Positions 60,724 to 64,000 of a DNA stretch of 64,000 bases are shown here, one piece after another. Under the pieces are notes generated by a model that ran no database searches, was not told the origin of the DNA, and saw only the letters and a program-made list of their open reading frames with translations. Numbering within the stretch: the first letter of the stretch is position 1; each line of letters begins with the position of its first letter. The translations under genes were made by a program, and so were the position numbers. This DNA comes from Leucobacter sp. G161 (GTDB lineage Bacteria > Actinomycetota > Actinomycetes > Actinomycetales > Microbacteriaceae): positions 22,707 to 86,706 of the forward strand of contig NZ_LOHP01000061.1 in NCBI RefSeq assembly GCF_001482305.1, written 5' to 3'.

Positions 60724-62079
60724 TCACTCTTTCGGTAGTTTCTGTGCAGGCGGCGCGGGCCTCGGTGGAGCCGGATCAGCCGACGGAGTCCTGGGTTGAG
60801 GCGCAGCAGGTCGAGCTGTCTGGGACGGCGCGGTCGGTGCCGCGTTCTGGGCAGCGGAACCCGCCGCAGTTTCAGCAGCGCCTCCGACCGCGCCACCGGC
60901 TTTCGGTCCCGCAGTTGCGGCGGTCTTCGCAACCTCTGCGCCAATGACAACAGCGGCGGCAGGGCCAGCGGCTGCAGCTCCTGCTCCGGCACCGCCCGCA
61001 GCAGCCCCGCCCGAACCTCCAGCTGTGCCTGCGGCCGCGCCACCGCCTGCTCCGGCGGTCGCCGATTTTGCTCCGGCCGCGCTCGCGCCCGATCCACCGT
61101 TGCCGCCGCCACCATCAAGGACCTTCTTGACTCCGTCACTCTGTGCTTTCGCAGGCACGGGAACGGGACGATTGACGGCGCCTTTGGCCTCTTGTTCGCT
61201 ACCCATGGCGTGGTACAGATCGAAGCCGAGGAACGAGATGAATCGGTACACCATGTATGGGGCAAACGCTGCGATGAATAGCAGCACGATCCCGCTGACA
61301 GGTTCGGTCACCGCAGCGAGATCAACGGCAATGGGCGTCGAGATCTGAGTGATCGCGATGAGGAATACGACCACGAGCACGAGCTTCGAAACGATCAGCG
61401 CGATGACGAATGCGGCCCATTTTCCGACCCATCCGGGGGGGACGTCCCAAGCAGCACCGGCGAACGCGATCGGCGCGAGCACGATTGCGACCAAGAGCAG
61501 TGCTTTACGGATGAGAAGCGAGAACCACACGATCGCTATCGCGCAGATCATGAGCCCTGCAAGGAAGATCGTCACGATCGCGCCTACACCGGGGGCTGCG
61601 ACGTTGATCGTCGCGAGACCGGCAGTGAGGAGCATGATTTTGTCGCCCATGGTGCCGGTGGTTTCTCCTGCGGCCTGCACTATGCCGATGCAGAGCTGAT
61701 CTACGATCTCCAGCGCTGTTGCGGTCAGGGTGATCACAACGAACGAGCCGAGGACCGCTTTTGCAGCTCCCAGTGCTGCACGTGAGAGCGCGGCAGGTTC
61801 GCGCCGGATCAGGCCAAGCACCAGTTGGAACGTGAAGAACAGCAAGACGACGAAGACGCCAATGCCGAAGAGCAGGTTGTAGACACCGAGGTAGCCGTCG
61901 CTCGTGACGTCGACGAGGGTGGTCGAGTCGAAGACTTGCCACATCGTTTCAAGCAGCCATCCGGCAGCTTGCCCCATGGTCGAGGCAAGCCAGTCGAATG
62001 GTGCCGAGACGAGAGTCGCCGCCGCTTCACCGGCGGTTTCGCAGACTGCTGAGATGACGGGGATGTCGCACACACTCAT
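60724..62079 (-). CDS. VirB6/TrbL-like conjugation membrane protein
   Basis: 451-residue protein with about six membrane helices (residues about 60-300; LLFGIGVFVVLLFFTFQLVL, IVTIFLAGLMICAIAIVWFS), typical of the VirB6/TrbL channel component. Residues 305-451 are a low-complexity Gly/Ala then Pro/Ala tail (GGAAAGGAGAGAAAAGPAAA) probably in the cytoplasm or cell-wall space. Starts 33 bp after the DUF6112-type gene. Confidence 0.9.
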   Translation of the reverse strand: MSVCDIPVISAVCETAGEAAATLVSAPFDWLASTMGQAAGWLLETMWQVFDSTTLVDVTSDGYLGVYNLLFGIGVFVVLLFFTFQLVLGLIRREPAALSRAALGAAKAVLGSFVVITLTATALEIVDQLCIGIVQAAGETTGTMGDKIMLLTAGLATINVAAPGVGAIVTIFLAGLMICAIAIVWFSLLIRKALLLVAIVLAPIAFAGAAWDVPPGWVGKWAAFVIALIVSKLVLVVVFLIAITQISTPIAVDLAAVTEPVSGIVLLFIAAFAPYMVYRFISFLGFDLYHAMGSEQEAKGAVNRPVPVPAKAQSDGVKKVLDGGGGNGGSGASAAGAKSATAGAGGGAAAGTAGGSGGAAAGGAGAGAAAAGPAAAVVIGAEVAKTAATAGPKAGGAVGGAAETAAGSAAQNAAPTAPSQTARPAAPQPRTPSADPAPPRPAPPAQKLPKE

Positions 62080-62112
62080 CAGATGCCCCCTTTGGGTTAG
62101 TGATGAGGCGGG

Positions 62113-62445
62113 TTAGACCTGCTGGCCGACGGCCCAGAAGAAATTGATCAGGGTCACTGCTGCGCCACACAGAACAGCGGCACCGCACGAGACGAGCACA
62201 CCGACCTTGCCGCGCGATGCCAGATGCGGGTTAGAGGAGTTCGATCCGAAACCCCAGACGATCGCTGAAATGATGAGGGCGAGCACGCTCAGAATCAGAC
62301 CGACGGTCATGACAGCACCCACGATGGTGCGCAACTGAGCGATGCCAGGAAGGCCCGAGTCATTCGGCGTGATGTCGATGTTCATCGGCACCAACGTGGT
62401 CAGATAAGCGGATGCTTCCATCAAAGGTGAGGCGAGTTCAAACAC
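62113..62445 (-). CDS. DUF6112-type small membrane protein
   Basis: 110-residue protein with two helices (about 46-68 and 83-105: VGAVMTVGLILSVLALIISA, GVLVSCGAAVLCGAAVTLIN) and SNPHLASRGK between them. This is the pattern of the DUF6112 family found first in actinobacterial T4SS operons, resembling small VirB2/PrgH-like subunits in position. The GTG start has AAGGAG 7 nt upstream; the longer open frame does not. First gene of the transfer operon. Confidence 0.85.
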   Translation of the reverse strand: MFELASPLMEASAYLTTLVPMNIDITPNDSGLPGIAQLRTIVGAVMTVGLILSVLALIISAIVWGFGSNSSNPHLASRGKVGVLVSCGAAVLCGAAVTLINFFWAVGQQV

Positions 62446-62641
62446 AACGTGCTCCTTGCGGCAGAACCGCCAGGTTGGCGGCAGACGAAACATGGTCGCC
62501 TACAAGGTGGGCCGCCACCCCCTGCTGCAATCTGTTCTCTTTGAACACTTGTCAAGCGGCGAGATGGACAATGCACCTCCCTGAGGGTGGTCCGCCGAAG
62601 CCTGACGTTAAGATAAGAAGCAACTTGATCGGGGGTTGCGG

Positions 62642-63460
62642 GTGGCTAGATATCGAAGCAGTGGCTACCGAGGCGGTGGCGCTCGAAGTAGCGCCTACAG
62701 AGGAGGTAGCTCTCGAAACTACGGTACGTCTAGCCGTAGTACTTCATCAGCGAGTGGAGCTAAAGGAAAGAGCGGTGGTCGAACCTATTCCGCGAACACC
62801 CGTTCATTCGTAGCAGGGAAGATCGCTGGGCAGTACCAGGCTAAAGGGTACTCCAAGGCTCATGCCCAGCACATCGGCAACAAGGTTGTCGGCAAAGCTG
62901 GCTCGACTTTTAGACCTGGCAATGGCTCTAGACAAAGCTGGACTGCAGGAGTTGTGACAGGACGTAACCAAGGACTCTACGGGTACGGGCAAAGGCGTTC
63001 GACCTACATTGGTAATGCCGTGGTTCGTAAACAAGCCTTGAGACGTTCCGAATCTGTTCAGCAATCCGCGCCGCTCGTGCAGGCTCGTACATCCAAACTG
63101 GTGAATAGTCTTGCGCGAGCGGAAAGTCTACTGAGGTCAAGCCCCGCGCCTCGCCAGCTCCGCTCTCTCTCGAAGCGGAAACTTCAAATTCTGTCGAGGA
63201 TCTCGTCCAGCACGGGAGCGCGCAAATTGATTGGCATCAGATCTAAGATTCTCGGTTTTGATAACAGTCGACCGCTCACCGATCGCCCCGTCACCACCTC
63301 CCTGCCAGACAGCTCGCCCCCCAAGAGCAAGATCGTTGGCTGGGGCGAAGGCGTAAACGTACAGCAGGTGTCGAGCAAGATCGTTAGATTCGCTGGAGCC
63401 AGTGTAGGCGCCAGTTCGAATGAAGCGAGCGCAGGCGGTGAAACCAATGAGTCGCGCTAG
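62642..63460 (+). CDS. Basic Gly/Ser/Arg-rich cargo protein
   Basis: 272-residue protein with a highly basic N-terminal 50 residues (RYRSSGYRGGGARSSAYRGG, RNYGTSSRSTSS), a central GKIAGQYQAKGYSKAHAQHI segment, and a Lys/Arg/Ser-rich remainder. This composition suggests nucleic-acid binding. No family is recognised. GC is well below the transfer genes, and the gene is on the plus strand, divergent from them. Start is GTG 62642 or TTG 62636. Its end overlaps the next gene by 14 bp, so the two form a unit. Confidence 0.7.
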   Translation: MARYRSSGYRGGGARSSAYRGGSSRNYGTSSRSTSSASGAKGKSGGRTYSANTRSFVAGKIAGQYQAKGYSKAHAQHIGNKVVGKAGSTFRPGNGSRQSWTAGVVTGRNQGLYGYGQRRSTYIGNAVVRKQALRRSESVQQSAPLVQARTSKLVNSLARAESLLRSSPAPRQLRSLSKRKLQILSRISSSTGARKLIGIRSKILGFDNSRPLTDRPVTTSLPDSSPPKSKIVGWGEGVNVQQVSSKIVRFAGASVGASSNEASAGGETNESR

Positions 63461-63941
63461 CACCCTCCACTTCTTCGATACTTCGAGCCTCCTAGTCTCC
63501 TGTTGGAACGGCGATGAAAGGAAAGGAGAAGAAATCGTTCATGATCAGGCCAAGGAGACCACGTTTTGGTCTGAAGAAATTTCGAGGCTTGCAAAGAGAG
63601 GTCGGCTAGTACTTGCGACTCGAAACCATGATGAGCTGGTAAAGCATTCACGCTCAAGCCAGAAAAAGGATCTTGCGAAAAGGGCGCGCTATACACTTGC
63701 GAAGCTTTCACCGCTCGTGAATGCTGGCACGATCGAAGTCGCGGGGGATTCGAATGACCCCTTCGCAGATGCCGTACTCCTCTCAGTTGCACTGAAATTC
63801 CGCACACAAGCAAACCTTCATTTCATTACGCAAGATCGTGCACTTGCCAAAGACCTTCAGCGGATAATCGAATTCGAGTCCGTAAGACCGCGTGGTGGCC
63901 AAACGATGTCTGTTTCCCGAGTGGGTCTGATGCACGTTTAG
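63447..63941 (+). CDS. PIN-like nuclease cargo protein
   Basis: 164-residue protein with PIN-type pattern: N-terminal strand and acid LHFFDTSSLLVSCWNG, a helical middle, then SNDPFADAVLLSVALKF and HFITQDRALAKDL, where Asp residues match the metal site of PIN nucleases. Such domains cut RNA and are common toxins. It overlaps the basic protein gene by 14 bp with no gap, so translation is coupled. GC is low. No cognate antitoxin of a known family is seen; the basic protein may serve as partner. Nothing recognisable follows to the window edge. Confidence 0.7.
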   Translation: MSRASTLHFFDTSSLLVSCWNGDERKGEEIVHDQAKETTFWSEEISRLAKRGRLVLATRNHDELVKHSRSSQKKDLAKRARYTLAKLSPLVNAGTIEVAGDSNDPFADAVLLSVALKFRTQANLHFITQDRALAKDLQRIIEFESVRPRGGQTMSVSRVGLMHV

Positions 63942-64000
63942 GTGACATTCAACATGGCTAGTTTCTGCTGGCCTGGAAGGATGAACCTATGCCTCCTCGT

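Larger units (their letters stand above)
50504..64000. mobile_element. Integrative and conjugative element at tRNA-His, right end outside window
   Basis: Starting at the tRNA, the content switches to a serine recombinase and a full set of actinobacterial conjugation proteins (coupling ATPase, VirB4-like ATPase, SCO6880-family, VirB6/TrbL-like, DUF6112-type), with an SSB-like protein and low-GC cargo genes. The relaxase, the oriT and the second attachment site are not in view, so the element runs past the right edge. An actinobacterial ICE with a type IV secretion system is the best reading. Confidence 0.88.

Noticed and set aside
62446..62641. Gene in the gap before the basic cargo protein
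   Set aside because: No frame with start, ribosome binding site and protein-like composition; it is probably a divergent promoter region.

Overview
The window is a GC-rich actinobacterial chromosome. The gene set fits Microbacteriaceae, and Leucobacter or a close relative is my best guess from overall protein character; no marker here proves the genus. Supporting signs are the actinobacterial gene blocks rdgB-rph-murI and rnhB-lepB-rplS, an RqlH-type RecQ helicase with a phosphoribosyltransferase tail, a mycothiol-type DsbA-like oxidoreductase, a DUF222/HNH protein, and many genes that seem to be read from leaderless mRNAs (a TANNNT box about 6 nt before the start codon and no Shine-Dalgarno).

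Bases 1 to about 50,500 are ordinary chromosome: a two-component pair (left edge, kinase truncated); small membrane proteins, one paired with a winged-helix regulator; a TIGR01777 epimerase and DNA photolyase; MgtE; a divergent MFS/TetR pair; a large kinase-M23-aminotransferase fusion; nucleotide and RNA housekeeping genes (rdgB, rph, murI, rnhB, lepB, rplS); RqlH, a Fpg/Nei glycosylase, rpiB and a DsbA-like protein; a pepN-mscS-globin run; tRNA-Arg; a TetR-controlled pair of SMR exporters; a winged-helix/M23 pair; a decayed antitoxin; a methyltransferase, peroxiredoxin, LysE/AraC, GNAT and a butanediol-type dehydrogenase; an HSP90-like chaperone with a large helical partner and a YbjN protein; a ChaA exchanger, an MFS exporter, def and orn.

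At tRNA-His (about 50,431-50,503) the character changes. From here to the right edge lies an integrated conjugative element. A serine recombinase reads back into the tRNA, followed by a minus-strand block of transfer genes: SSB-like, VirD4/TraG coupling ATPase, VirB4-like ATPase, SCO6880-family protein, VirB6/TrbL-like membrane protein and a DUF6112-type small membrane protein. Two plus-strand cargo loci with clearly lower GC sit against this block: a single membrane-anchored unknown protein (58,444-59,199), and an overlapping pair of a basic Gly/Ser/Arg-rich protein and a PIN-like nuclease (62,642-63,941). No relaxase or second attachment site is visible, so the element continues beyond 64,000.

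The most notable unexplained structure is a family of three about 65-75 bp palindromic intergenic elements (19,383; 36,025; 48,875) that share an asymmetric core and appear in both orientations. Other points of interest are two twin-palindrome operator arrays, G-quadruplex-prone sequence near rplS, in-frame 15-bp repeats before rqlH, a frameshifted antitoxin, a TetR gene that has lost its stop codon, and a hairpin abutting the SSB ribosome binding site.
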